NCBI GenBank assembly: GCA_023418475.1
Contig: JAEZZO010000050.1
Coordinates: forward strand, 36,828 to 100,827
Source of the DNA: Bacillota bacterium
GTDB taxonomy: Bacteria; Bacillota; Clostridia; Lachnospirales; Lachnospiraceae
Direction of reading: 5' to 3'
Length of the DNA stretch: 64,000 nucleotides
In this document: positions 17,927 to 26,269 of the stretch, piece after piece
Layout: every line of letters begins with the position of its first letter
Position numbering within the stretch: the stretch's first letter is position 1
The notes under the pieces: generated by a model
Told to the model about the DNA's origin: nothing
The model's input: the letters and a program-made list of their open reading frames with translations, nothing else
Database searches by the model: none
Made by a program: the position numbers and the translations under genes

Positions 17927-17940
17927 TTGCATACATTATT
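17927..17940. repeat. Repeat TTGCATACATTATT, copy near the aminotransferase start
   Basis: Second identical copy, 266 bases from the first. It is followed after ten bases by GCATACAATT, a further direct half-repeat of GCATACA. It sits about 80 bases upstream of the aminotransferase start. Confidence 0.6.
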
Positions 17941-18019
17941 TATATTGTTCGCATACAATTACGATGCTACAATAATAGAAATTCGCAGAAAATAAAATGA
18001 AACAGAAAGGTGTATAACC

Positions 18020-19201
18020 ATGATCGATTTATATTCAGACAGAATACATAAAACCAAATCCTCTTTTACGCGGGAGATACTAAAGGTTACAGAGACGTCA
18101 AATGTAATATCCTTTGCCGGCGGTCTTCCCAATCCAATCTCATTTCCAATCAATGAACTATCGGAAGCATCAGAACGTATCATTCGCAGCAGCGGCGAGA
18201 AAGTATTTCAATATTCTACAACCGAGGGCTATTTACCTTTAAGACAGGCAATCTGTGATCGATATGACAAAAGATTTGGTCTGAAATTTTTACCGGAGGA
18301 TATCATGATAACCACTGGCTCCCAGCAGGGTCTTGACTTGATCGGAAAAGTTCTGGTGAACAAGGGTGATGGTATCATCATCGAAGAGCCCGGATATTTG
18401 GGTGCAATACAGGCATTTTCCTTATGTGAACCCGAATTTATTCCTGTAACACTGGAGGAAGATGGTGTTAATCTGGAGGAGTTGGAACAAGCCCTATGCA
18501 GAAAAAATGTGAAGCTATTCTATAGTGTTCCAAACTTTCAAAATCCAACGGGTATTACTTATTCCCAGGAAAAACGTAAGGCGGTATATGAGTTATTGCA
18601 GAAATATAATGTTGTACTTGTAGAGGATGATCCATACAGTGAACTCCGGTTTTCGGGAGAAACCCTACCCTATATTGGTGCGGGTAAGCTCGAATACAGT
18701 GTTTTGTTCGGAACCTTTTCAAAAACAGTTACTCCAGGAATGCGACTAGGTTTTTTGTGTACGAAGAACAAACAGCTGATGTATCATCTAAATACAGCAA
18801 AGCAGGGCTCCGATCTGCATACAAACATTTTTGCGCAATACCTGATTTATGATTATCTGCAGCATAACGATTATGAGCTACATATTTCGAAGATAAAAGC
18901 TCTTTACAAGAAACAAAGTGATGCTATGCTAACCGCCATTGATAAGTACTTTCCTTCCTCTATAACGCATACAACCCCTCTTGGCGGAATGTTTTTATGG
19001 GCGTGCCTGGGAAATAAATGTGCTGCTCTTGACCTGCTTGCCGAAGCCTCAAAGCAAAAGGTTCTATATGTTCCAGGCGATGCCTTCTATACAAATAAGA
19101 CAGGTGTTAACACCCTGCGTCTAAACTATACAAATTCCGCTGTAGAATCCATCGAGGAAGGTATCCGCCGTCTAGGCTCTATCTTCAGCAAATACTGCTG
19201 A
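18020..19201 (+). CDS. PLP-dependent aminotransferase, class I/II (2-aminoadipate/LysN-like)
   Basis: A 393-residue fold-type I aminotransferase. Key blocks are FAGGLPNP near the start, VPNFQNPTG (N174 region), VEDDPYSELRF and the PLP lysine in GTFSKTVTPGMRLGF (K235), with a C-terminal LRLNYTNS. The closest recognisable type is the MocR-related 2-aminoadipate or aromatic aminotransferase group; the true substrate is not visible. It is divergent from the MocR regulator with a 430-base shared control region. A double hairpin terminator follows. Confidence 0.85.
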   Translation: MIDLYSDRIHKTKSSFTREILKVTETSNVISFAGGLPNPISFPINELSEASERIIRSSGEKVFQYSTTEGYLPLRQAICDRYDKRFGLKFLPEDIMITTGSQQGLDLIGKVLVNKGDGIIIEEPGYLGAIQAFSLCEPEFIPVTLEEDGVNLEELEQALCRKNVKLFYSVPNFQNPTGITYSQEKRKAVYELLQKYNVVLVEDDPYSELRFSGETLPYIGAGKLEYSVLFGTFSKTVTPGMRLGFLCTKNKQLMYHLNTAKQGSDLHTNIFAQYLIYDYLQHNDYELHISKIKALYKKQSDAMLTAIDKYFPSSITHTTPLGGMFLWACLGNKCAALDLLAEASKQKVLYVPGDAFYTNKTGVNTLRLNYTNSAVESIEEGIRRLGSIFSKYC

Positions 19202-19286
19202 TTGTTTTCAATAGAACAAATAGTATTTCTATATATGTAATAACGATAGAAAGCACACTTTGCGAACTTTCTATTGTCATGAGTAA

Positions 19287-19330
19287 AAGACACAACGAAA
19301 GCAGCGTACCTCTTACTATCGTTGTGTCTT
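19287..19330 (+). terminator. Terminator after the aminotransferase
   Basis: Twelve-base arms AAGACACAACGA and complement around a 20-base loop, followed by ATTATTTC. A second inverted repeat GATAGAAAG...CTTTCTATT lies just before it (19245-19275). It may serve the convergent surface-protein gene as well. Confidence 0.7.
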
Positions 19331-19367
19331 ATTATTTCATACATTGTATAAAAAGAATGATCTGATA

Positions 19368-21635
19368 TTAATAAACTCTTGACTGCTGTGCATCAATAAA
19401 ATTCAAAATATAATTCACTGCATCGTATCTGGTTACAATACTCTTTGGATTGAAATTTTTACCTGAATCCGCTGTCATAATTCCGAGTCCATTGGCAAGA
19501 GCAACTGCCCCAAGGTATTGCGCATCAATATCTGCTGCATCACTATAGTCAACCTTATAGATTCCCTTAATTTGTGATAACTTCTCCATTCCCAGCTTCG
19601 CGATAAACATTTGCGCCAGCTTTTCTTTTGTAACTGTTTTATTGGAAGTATCTTGATCGGCATCCTCGTTTTCACCGACAATAGCAGCAACCAGCTTATT
19701 AATCTCACCCATCGTAATATACTGATTCGGCTGAAAATACTCTCCTTCAAAGCCTATTCCCATATCTGACAGCAGCCGTATATTTTTATTAGACTCCGAA
19801 GAATCAATATCCCTATAAGTATAAGGTTTCATTTCTGTATATTCTTCACCGTTCCTATTGAGCTGTTTACCGGTAAAGGGGGAAAGATAGGATGGAGTTA
19901 CATCTGGACGGTATACCAGTCTGATATTATACTCCACATTATACTGACTCATAGGATCCGTTATTTTAGATACCGGCTTAACCTTGGATGAGTCTTTATT
20001 TACTGTATTAATCTCATATTTCAAACCATAACCTTCGTTATTCAGATAATATTTCATAGCCTCTTCTGCAGACATTGCACCGCTTGGCGATTCAAAGGTA
20101 ATATTATCAAACCAGTAAGAACTATAGGAGTATATCTTGCCGGTTACACCGTCAACCGATCCGGAAATGCTGTTTTCCGAAAATTCAATACCTTGATTTA
20201 CTCTGTTATATGCGTAGCTGTAACCGCCATAGATCGGATCTTTTGATTTGTAGTAAGCAATATAATCATTATTTTCATCCGATAATACAGCATTATTGAT
20301 ACGGTCCTTAATTTGATTCTTTAAGAATTTTTCCAGAATCTCTCTACCTTGCACCTTGTTGTATTTCACTTTCACAGTTTCCCATTTTTGCTTCTTTTCA
20401 TCATAATTACTCTTCATTGAGGAGTAAAAGGATAATATTTTACCAGTTTTCGCATCTACAGTTGCATATGCATATGCTCTGTAAGTATCCTGTTTCTTTT
20501 TATAATTTACTTCTCTTGGATCCTTTAGGTTAATATTCCATACATAGGAAGATCCCTTATTATTAGACATCTTTTCTAGTGTTGCGGTATAGGATGTTAA
20601 TGTTTTCTCAAGATACAGACTTTTGTTTTCTGTTATCTTCTTAATTGCTTTCGATTTTGATATTAAATCTTTTAAATCTTCTATTTTTTCTGTTTCTTCT
20701 TTCGTTAAGGTATTTGATGCAGAGGCTGATTGATCAGCGGTTTTCATCTCACCTTTATAACCGGTAACCCCATCGCCATAGATCCAATCTGTTCTCGAGT
20801 TATAAATTTTACCGGTAGCTGCATCGATTGAGATATAATCCTGCGAAGGTTCATATACCAGAAAAGCCTTTTGATCCATAAAATTATTACTATCATATAT
20901 ATGATAATAATTTGTATGGTACACCAGTTTCATCTTCATATTTTTCTTGATCAGCTCTGCAGCCTCCGCCTTAGATATTTTTGTTTGTGCGGAGGGAACC
21001 GTAACACCATACAGCCAATTTACAGTTGCCGCGGTTACCTCACCGTTTGTGCTATTCACCGTAATACTTACCGAATTATCCGGAAAATCTATACCGTTAT
21101 CTTTTCTCTGATAATAATAAATATAATTTCCACTATAAACACCATCATAATCTGCTTTCTTATATTCCAATGAATCAACTATTTCAGGCGCTATTTTTTT
21201 GATAAAAGAGTCCGCCGTGCTTTTCAGGTCACTCTTTAAATACTTAGCCATCCCTTTATTGGAGTAATTAGGATCATACTTGTAAAAGTTCGTAATATGA
21301 TTATCCATATCACAATTTACCGCTATGCTGGAATTATCCTTCGGATTACTCCAGTTCAAATACCAGCTGGTGTCCCTGTAAGAGACTTGAGAGTTAAAAT
21401 TATAATCAAATTTGGAATAACTCTCCGGTATGTCTATTACTTTCTTAATGGCAAGGATAGCACTTTCCAGCTTCTGGTCCGATGGGTCCGCTCTGTTAAC
21501 AATTGGGCCACTTTTTACATCGACAGCCAAACCGGAAGCCGCTGACGACGAGGCAGCTAATGCCGCGTAACTGTCTGTCGGAACCGTTGTTGCGATTAAT
21601 GCTGCACTGAGCAAAATTGTCGCTATTTTTTTCAT
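19368..21635 (-). CDS. Secreted YcdB/PepSY-like protein with C-terminal SLH repeats
   Basis: A 755-residue exported protein. A signal peptide MKKIATILLSAALIATTVP starts at 21635 behind AAAGGAG. The body has repeated YcdB/YcdC (PepSY-like) units, each ending in a strand such as ISIDAATGKIYNSRTDW or GSVDGVTGKIYSYSSYW. At least two S-layer homology repeats lie at the C-terminus (GEYFQPNQYITMGEINKLVAAI and AVALANGLGIM...VTRYDAVNYIL). SLH repeats anchor proteins to secondary wall polymers, so it is likely on the cell surface. No enzymatic residues are evident. Confidence 0.8.
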   Translation of the reverse strand: MKKIATILLSAALIATTVPTDSYAALAASSSAASGLAVDVKSGPIVNRADPSDQKLESAILAIKKVIDIPESYSKFDYNFNSQVSYRDTSWYLNWSNPKDNSSIAVNCDMDNHITNFYKYDPNYSNKGMAKYLKSDLKSTADSFIKKIAPEIVDSLEYKKADYDGVYSGNYIYYYQRKDNGIDFPDNSVSITVNSTNGEVTAATVNWLYGVTVPSAQTKISKAEAAELIKKNMKMKLVYHTNYYHIYDSNNFMDQKAFLVYEPSQDYISIDAATGKIYNSRTDWIYGDGVTGYKGEMKTADQSASASNTLTKEETEKIEDLKDLISKSKAIKKITENKSLYLEKTLTSYTATLEKMSNNKGSSYVWNINLKDPREVNYKKKQDTYRAYAYATVDAKTGKILSFYSSMKSNYDEKKQKWETVKVKYNKVQGREILEKFLKNQIKDRINNAVLSDENNDYIAYYKSKDPIYGGYSYAYNRVNQGIEFSENSISGSVDGVTGKIYSYSSYWFDNITFESPSGAMSAEEAMKYYLNNEGYGLKYEINTVNKDSSKVKPVSKITDPMSQYNVEYNIRLVYRPDVTPSYLSPFTGKQLNRNGEEYTEMKPYTYRDIDSSESNKNIRLLSDMGIGFEGEYFQPNQYITMGEINKLVAAIVGENEDADQDTSNKTVTKEKLAQMFIAKLGMEKLSQIKGIYKVDYSDAADIDAQYLGAVALANGLGIMTADSGKNFNPKSIVTRYDAVNYILNFIDAQQSRVY

Positions 21636-21798
21636 GAAAACGCTCCTTTCAAAGCTTCTATATTTTATTTTGTTTCTGTCAATTAGACGAAGAAGGATAT
21701 TCCATGGTTTCATTTTTTTTCATTAATTTCATTAAATTCTTAAGATTAGTAAATGATACGTAGTTAACAATCCATTCCTTCCTTAATCCCTCGTTAAT

Positions 21799-22404
21799 TT
21801 AATTATAAAACAAGTAAGTGATCATTCTACTTATCTGCTGGCGCAGTACTTCCAAATCTATACTAGTATGATATTGAAAAGCATGTTCCTGTCCCAGAAC
21901 ATCAGCCAATGTATACAGTAAGTACATTTTTTCTGTTAAATTATCCTGCCGGATATCGGGGTTATCACAAGTTTTAACAAGTACTGACAAAATCATATCC
22001 TCATATGCAGCAAAGTATTGCATTATTTTAGGCACAGATTCCTGCATAATTCCTAAATTATTAACCGTCTGCTTCGAATTTACATAAAGATTAATAAATA
22101 ATTCAATACATTTATCGATAAGCACCTGTATATCAACCGGTTTTGGCAAATTTTCTAATTCGTTTAAGAAGGGCCCCAGGTAACTGTCAAGAAAATAGCT
22201 AAAAGAAGCATTATAGATATCTTCTTTGTCCTTGAAATAGCTATATACTGTTCCTATTGAAACCCCTGCAGCCTTTGCTATTTCAACCGTATTTGTATGA
22301 TAAAAGCCTTTTTCACAAAATAAATCAAGTCCTGCTTTTATGATTTTTATTTTCTTTTTAATTGATCGTTTTTGTATTGGCTCACGAATTGGTAATTCAC
22401 TCAA
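21799..22404 (-). CDS. TetR family transcriptional regulator
   Basis: A 201-residue regulator. The helix-turn-helix is seen in IIKAGLDLFCEKGFYHTNTVEIAKAAGVSIGTVYSYFKDKEDIY, written here only as its position at about residues 20-62; a helical ligand domain follows. The start is a TTG at 22404, seven bases after AAGGAGG; the open frame extends upstream without a ribosome binding site. It is divergent from a GNAT gene. Two copies of one palindrome in the gap suggest it represses that gene. Confidence 0.88.
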   Translation of the reverse strand: MSELPIREPIQKRSIKKKIKIIKAGLDLFCEKGFYHTNTVEIAKAAGVSIGTVYSYFKDKEDIYNASFSYFLDSYLGPFLNELENLPKPVDIQVLIDKCIELFINLYVNSKQTVNNLGIMQESVPKIMQYFAAYEDMILSVLVKTCDNPDIRQDNLTEKMYLLYTLADVLGQEHAFQYHTSIDLEVLRQQISRMITYLFYN

Positions 22405-22508
22405 AGCATATGCCTCCTTCCGAATAGCTTTCACACCAAATATTACTCGAATTTTAAACACTCGCTTCCTATATATAAGTATATCCTGTAACATCTGCTT
22501 CGTCAAGA

Positions 22509-22530
22509 AATATGAAACATTATTCATATT
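22509..22530. promoter_or_regulatory. Operator 1 in the TetR/GNAT gap
   Basis: AATATGA-N8-TCATATT, a perfect 7-base inverted repeat. It abuts the -35 of the GNAT promoter (TTGACA at 22529-22534). Same architecture as operator 2. Confidence 0.7.
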
Positions 22531-22557
22531 GACAATAATGGTTCGATTTGTTAAAAT
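22529..22557 (+). promoter_or_regulatory. Promoter of the GNAT gene
   Basis: TTGACA (22529-22534), a 17-base spacer and TAAAAT (22552-22557). It is flanked on both sides by copies of the same operator. Confidence 0.8.
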
Positions 22558-22560
22558 CAC

Positions 22561-22582
22561 AATATGAAGTATTATTCATGTT
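22561..22582. promoter_or_regulatory. Operator 2 in the TetR/GNAT gap
   Basis: AATATGA-N8-TCATGTT, matching operator 1 in both half-sites with one change and identical spacing. It lies over the expected transcription start of the GNAT gene. Confidence 0.7.
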
Positions 22583-22609
22583 TTGTTTTTTATTATAGGA
22601 GGAAAGCAG

Positions 22610-23083
22610 ATGTCAGAAGTTGTATTGCGGCAATTAACCGATGAGGATATTCCACTCATGAAAAAATGGTTATACGTCCCCCATGTTGCAGCATGGTATC
22701 ATGACCCCCTGGATTGGCTTGCAGAAATAGAAAAGCGTAAGAATGAATTCTCATTTTTACATCATTTCATAATTGAAACAGAAAAGCGTGCAATTGGATT
22801 TTGTCAGCTCTATGAATATTATCACAGCGGTGAGGAATGGCACGGTAATATTGCAGTTGACGGTACTTATAGTATTGATTATTTAATCGGCGATACGAAA
22901 TATCTGGGAAAAGGCTTGGGTACAGCGACAATCAAAGCTTTAACAGCAAAAATTAAAGTACAAAGTAACGCAAAGCGTATTATTGTACAACCCGAACCCG
23001 AGAATAAAGCATCTTGTAACACATTGCTATCCTGTGGCTTCACCTTTGATGAGTCGAATGAGCTTTTCATTATGGAACTATGA
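22610..23083 (+). CDS. GNAT N-acetyltransferase, AAC(6')-like
   Basis: A 157-residue acetyltransferase. The layout LRQLTDEDIPLMKKWLYVPHVAAWY, IDYLIGDTKYLGKGLGTATIKAL (acetyl-CoA loop) and NKASCNTLLSCGFTFDE (positions from about residues 6, 83 and 133) resembles aminoglycoside 6'-acetyltransferase-type enzymes. The substrate is not proven and could be another amine. The ATG at 22610 follows AGGAGG by seven bases. It lies opposite a TetR gene, with twin operators around its promoter, so it is probably inducible. Confidence 0.82.
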   Translation: MSEVVLRQLTDEDIPLMKKWLYVPHVAAWYHDPLDWLAEIEKRKNEFSFLHHFIIETEKRAIGFCQLYEYYHSGEEWHGNIAVDGTYSIDYLIGDTKYLGKGLGTATIKALTAKIKVQSNAKRIIVQPEPENKASCNTLLSCGFTFDESNELFIMEL

Positions 23084-23107
23084 AATTACTTTAAAAATAA
23101 GCAATAG

Positions 23108-23132
23108 AAAAGGCGGTTCAAACCGCCTTTTT
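23108..23132. terminator. Bidirectional terminator between GNAT and rplY
   Basis: GGCGGTT-CA-AACCGCC flanked by A-rich and T-rich runs. It fits termination of both convergent genes. Confidence 0.85.
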
Positions 23133-23146
23133 CCACTTACAATAAA

Positions 23147-23710
23147 TTATTGTGCCATATTCACTTCGGCACGCTTTTTTTCTCTGACGCGCAGAACAAT
23201 ATTTCCTGCGTCAGCCAATAATTTAATTTTATCGCTCTGAAATTCCGGAATGTCTCCAATTGTAAGTGTTGTTCCAATTGGAATACTATCAAGATCGACC
23301 GTAACAGTATCAAGTAAATATTCTGGTTCTGCAGCATGAGGAACCTGCATCTGCATCTGTTCCAGAATACCGGTTACTTTTTCTCTGTTTAATAGAACAA
23401 TATCAGCAACACTGTTAAATCTTTTATTAGCATTCAATACCTGAAAACTGAAATGGAGTATTTCATTTTTCAAACTGTCATACTCCATTTCCTTAATTAA
23501 TGCAGGATAGGTTTCTCCATCGACCTGAATATTCACCATACTTCCATTACGTTTGGTTCGTTTGAGTTGATCGGCCGTCCTTTGATCAATCTGGACGGAG
23601 ATCGATTCCTTCAAGCTTGCGCCACAAATGACACAAGGTATCATACCGGAACGTCTTAATTGTTTAGCCTTTACATCCTGTCCGCGTTTCTGTGCATAAA
23701 TTGTACTCAT
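23147..23710 (-). CDS. rplY: 50S ribosomal protein L25 / general stress protein Ctc
   Basis: A 187-residue two-domain L25 (Ctc form): an N-terminal 5S rRNA-binding domain (AQKRGQDVKAKQLRRSGMIPCVICG) given here by its residues 5-29, and a C-terminal TL5 domain with TVDLDSIPIGTTLTIGDIPE. The ATG at 23710 follows AGGAGG; the longer frame upstream runs through a large inverted repeat and is not translated. The upstream region holds a promoter, an early intrinsic terminator and a 28-base inverted repeat, so expression is probably conditional. Confidence 0.9.
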   Translation of the reverse strand: MSTIYAQKRGQDVKAKQLRRSGMIPCVICGASLKESISVQIDQRTADQLKRTKRNGSMVNIQVDGETYPALIKEMEYDSLKNEILHFSFQVLNANKRFNSVADIVLLNREKVTGILEQMQMQVPHAAEPEYLLDTVTVDLDSIPIGTTLTIGDIPEFQSDKIKLLADAGNIVLRVREKKRAEVNMAQ

Positions 23711-23769
23711 CTTAACTCCTCCTAATAAAAATAATATTTTGGGCAATTGCGAAACAATATAGTTGTTTA

Positions 23770-23862
23770 AATTGTATACACAGAAAGTATATATTCCTCC
23801 ACTCCATACGCTCCTTCCGCTTAACTTCCGCACCGGAACATATACTTTCTGTGTATACAATT
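23770..23862. repeat. Large inverted repeat upstream of rplY (28-base arms)
   Basis: Arms at 23770-23797 and 23835-23862 match at 27 of 28 positions around a 37-base loop. TTAA occurs at both outer ends. As RNA it would form a long hairpin in the rplY leader. Alternatively it could be a small non-autonomous mobile element. Confidence 0.75.
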
Positions 23863-23909
23863 AATATAATCCCTGCGTTTCGCAATTACCTGAAAATGAT
23901 ATTGTATAA

Positions 23910-23962
23910 AAAAGGGCTTTTCATAGTACGCTAAAGAAAGCGTATTACCAAAAGCCCTTCTA
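23910..23962 (-). terminator. Leader terminator upstream of rplY
   Basis: On the minus strand AAGGGCTTTT pairs with AAAAGCCCTT, with an inner ACGCT/AGCGT stem, and is followed by TTTTTTATA. It lies between a good promoter (23985-24030) and rplY with no gene between them, so it looks like an attenuator or the end of a short RNA. Confidence 0.75.
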
Positions 23963-23997
23963 AAAAAGACGGTTCTTTTATATTCAATTATTATTAG

Positions 23998-24026
23998 TAT
24001 AGCATATTCTTCCATGAAATACAATG
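23998..24026 (-). promoter_or_regulatory. Promoter of the rplY leader
   Basis: Minus strand TTGTAT, 17-base spacer, TATACT (about 23998-24026). Transcription would start some 30-40 bases before the leader terminator. Confidence 0.65.
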
Positions 24027-24173
24027 GTTATTGAAATTATCTCGCATCGCTTCCTTTCCTGAGGTTACAGTTCATAGTCCATCTAAATTTCGAGTCAAAC
24101 ATCCCGCTAATACTTCCGAAAAGGAGTATTTGCATTCCGTAGCGTACTATAAAAACTCTTATCTGTGAGTATA

Positions 24174-24215
24174 TAGTGTTGATACCACAACCTTTTAGTT
24201 GTGGTATCAACACTA
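24174..24215. promoter_or_regulatory. Perfect 18-base inverted repeat upstream of the ene-reductase cassette
   Basis: Arms 24174-24191 and 24198-24215 (TAGTGTTGATACCACAAC and complement) around CTTTTA. No T-run follows on either strand, so it is unlikely to be a simple terminator. It sits about 90 bases before the first gene of the cassette and may be an operator or RNA structure. Confidence 0.65.
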
Positions 24216-24306
24216 AAACGGCTGTGTCTTTCACACATCGAGTGTGTTATATTATTAACAAAGATTTTAAATAAACATAGGAAAAGAGAATTGGAGGAAA
24301 CCATTT

Positions 24307-26250
24307 ATGTACACTAATAAGTATCCGCATCTCGCACAATGCTTGAAGCTGAGCCGCAGCGGAATAACACTCAAGAACAGAATTACCAGCGCTCCACAGT
24401 GGAACTTCATGGCAACATATGATAATCACATTACCAGAGAATGTGTCGAAGCTGCCATTCCCATTGCAAAGGGAGGCTCAGCTGTGGTCGCTATGGGCAG
24501 CGGCTTTATAAACAAGGAACTTCCCCCAGCCTGTCACCATGTTCCAGGAATGAGTGATCCCCACATTGTTGTATCTCTCTCACAGTGGGCTGAGGCAGCA
24601 AAAAGATGGGGCGCAAAGGCCGAGATAGAGCTTGTTCCTGTTGCTTCCTATTTTGGCACTCATGAAGTTGAAAGTTCTGTAGGCATCCCCATGGATATTG
24701 ACATTAATATTCTTACTCATGATGAAATCAAGCAATTTATTGAGGACTACTCTGTTGCAGCAAGAAATGCAATGAAAGCAGGCGCTGACATCGTCAATGT
24801 TCATGGTGCGCACGGGCAGCTTCCTGCATTACTTTTTAACCCCGTTTTCAATAAACGTACCGATGAGTATGGCGCACAGAATTTTGAGAACAGGTGCAGA
24901 TTTGCAGTCGAGCTTCTTGAAGCCATCCGAAAAGAGTGTGGCAACAATATTGCTATTGAGTACCGTCTCAGCTGCACAGATATTGTTGAAGGTTCTCCCG
25001 AGGTTGAGGAAGTTATTGAGTTCGCAAAGGTCATTCAGGATAAGATCGACATGCTGCTCATCTCCAGAGGCTGCCTCGCAATTAACAGACTTCTGCCCCT
25101 CATCCTGCCTCCTACCTACATGGAGCACGGTATTAACATTGAATACGCAGCAAAATTCAACGCTGCTCTTGATATTCCGGTAGGTGTTATTGGCGCTGTA
25201 ACCTTTGAACAAGCGGAAGAAGCTGTTGCCTCGGGCAAGGTTGAGTATGTTGCAATGGGCAGACAAAACATTGCTGACCCTGACTGTGTCAACAAGGCTC
25301 TCCACGGTAAGGAAGATGATATCTGTCCTTGTATCCGTTGTAATACCTGTATCAGCCGCAGCCACTTCTTCATGAAGCCGCCTCGCTGTGCGGTCAACCC
25401 CAGATACCACCGGGAAATGGATTTTAACTACATGCCTGGTATAACGAAGGAGAAAAAGGTTGCTGTTATCGGCGGAGGTCCTGCTGGTATTGAAGCAGCA
25501 TGCACTGCTGCGGAACGCGGTCACGAAGTTACCCTGTTTGAAAAGAGCGATGTGCTCGGTGGTGTGTTCCGTGGTGCAGCTGCTGCTCCTTTCAAGAACG
25601 ACCTTAAGGATTATCTTAGCTACGCAGTCCGCAAGGCGCATGAACAAAAAGGACTTACCATCCGTATGTGTACCGAAGCTACTCCCGAACTTCTGGATGC
25701 CGAAGGTTTTGATGCCGCTATTATAGCAATGGGAAATATTCCTTTCTTTCCAAAGTGGATTACTTGTAAGGATAAAAGCCGTGTTGTTAGTGTAAACGAT
25801 GTTGACAGCGGTGCTGCTCAGGTCGGCAACAACATTATCATTGTCGGCGCTGGAATTACCGGGCTAGAGACCGCTTACCGCTTCCTTCAGCTTGGACGCA
25901 AGGTCACTGTAATTGATATGTTGCCAAAAGATAAGATTGCTCAGACCAACGCTCCTATCAACAGCTATGCCCTCTTCAACATGCTTGAGGAATACGACTG
26001 GGATCTGCGCTGCGAAACCAAGCTTGTTGATGTAACCGATGATGCAGTAGTCATAAGTTTCAATGGTGAGGAGAAAAAACTTGAGGCAGACAGTATTATC
26101 ATAGCGATGGGTGGCAAGGCCGACACCGATCTGATCCACTCCTTTGAGCATACAATTCCCGAAACCTATGTTGTGGGCGACTGTAACGGTGTGATGGGTA
26201 ATCTATGGAACTCTGTCACCACAGCCTTTGATGCAGCAATGATATTATAA
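24307..26250 (+). CDS. Flavin/4Fe-4S ene-reductase, Old Yellow Enzyme plus FAD/NAD(P) domain (BaiCD/2-enoate reductase family), copy 1
   Basis: A 647-residue two-domain oxidoreductase. Residues 1-370 form the FMN-binding TIM barrel, with HGAHGQLPALLFNP and NKRTDEYGAQNFENR. A 4Fe-4S site follows (C343, C346, C349 and C361; CxxCxxC-x11-C). Residues from about 387 form the FAD/NADH domain (VAVIGGGPAGIEAA and IIIVGAGITGLETA). Family members reduce C=C bonds next to carbonyls in enoates, dienoyl-CoA, steroids or bile acids. The usual HxGR barrel motif is replaced by LVPVASYFG, which suggests an altered active site. The base composition is richer in GC than the flanks. Start: GGAGG. Confidence 0.85.
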   Translation: MYTNKYPHLAQCLKLSRSGITLKNRITSAPQWNFMATYDNHITRECVEAAIPIAKGGSAVVAMGSGFINKELPPACHHVPGMSDPHIVVSLSQWAEAAKRWGAKAEIELVPVASYFGTHEVESSVGIPMDIDINILTHDEIKQFIEDYSVAARNAMKAGADIVNVHGAHGQLPALLFNPVFNKRTDEYGAQNFENRCRFAVELLEAIRKECGNNIAIEYRLSCTDIVEGSPEVEEVIEFAKVIQDKIDMLLISRGCLAINRLLPLILPPTYMEHGINIEYAAKFNAALDIPVGVIGAVTFEQAEEAVASGKVEYVAMGRQNIADPDCVNKALHGKEDDICPCIRCNTCISRSHFFMKPPRCAVNPRYHREMDFNYMPGITKEKKVAVIGGGPAGIEAACTAAERGHEVTLFEKSDVLGGVFRGAAAAPFKNDLKDYLSYAVRKAHEQKGLTIRMCTEATPELLDAEGFDAAIIAMGNIPFFPKWITCKDKSRVVSVNDVDSGAAQVGNNIIIVGAGITGLETAYRFLQLGRKVTVIDMLPKDKIAQTNAPINSYALFNMLEEYDWDLRCETKLVDVTDDAVVISFNGEEKKLEADSIIIAMGGKADTDLIHSFEHTIPETYVVGDCNGVMGNLWNSVTTAFDAAMIL

Positions 26251-26269
26251 TAATATGGAGGAAAACACA

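Noticed and set aside
24829..25647. 272-codon leftward open frame inside the first ene-reductase
   Set aside because: It is antisense to a strongly conserved enzyme, has no ribosome binding site, and its composition is typical of a reverse-frame shadow in GC-richer coding DNA.
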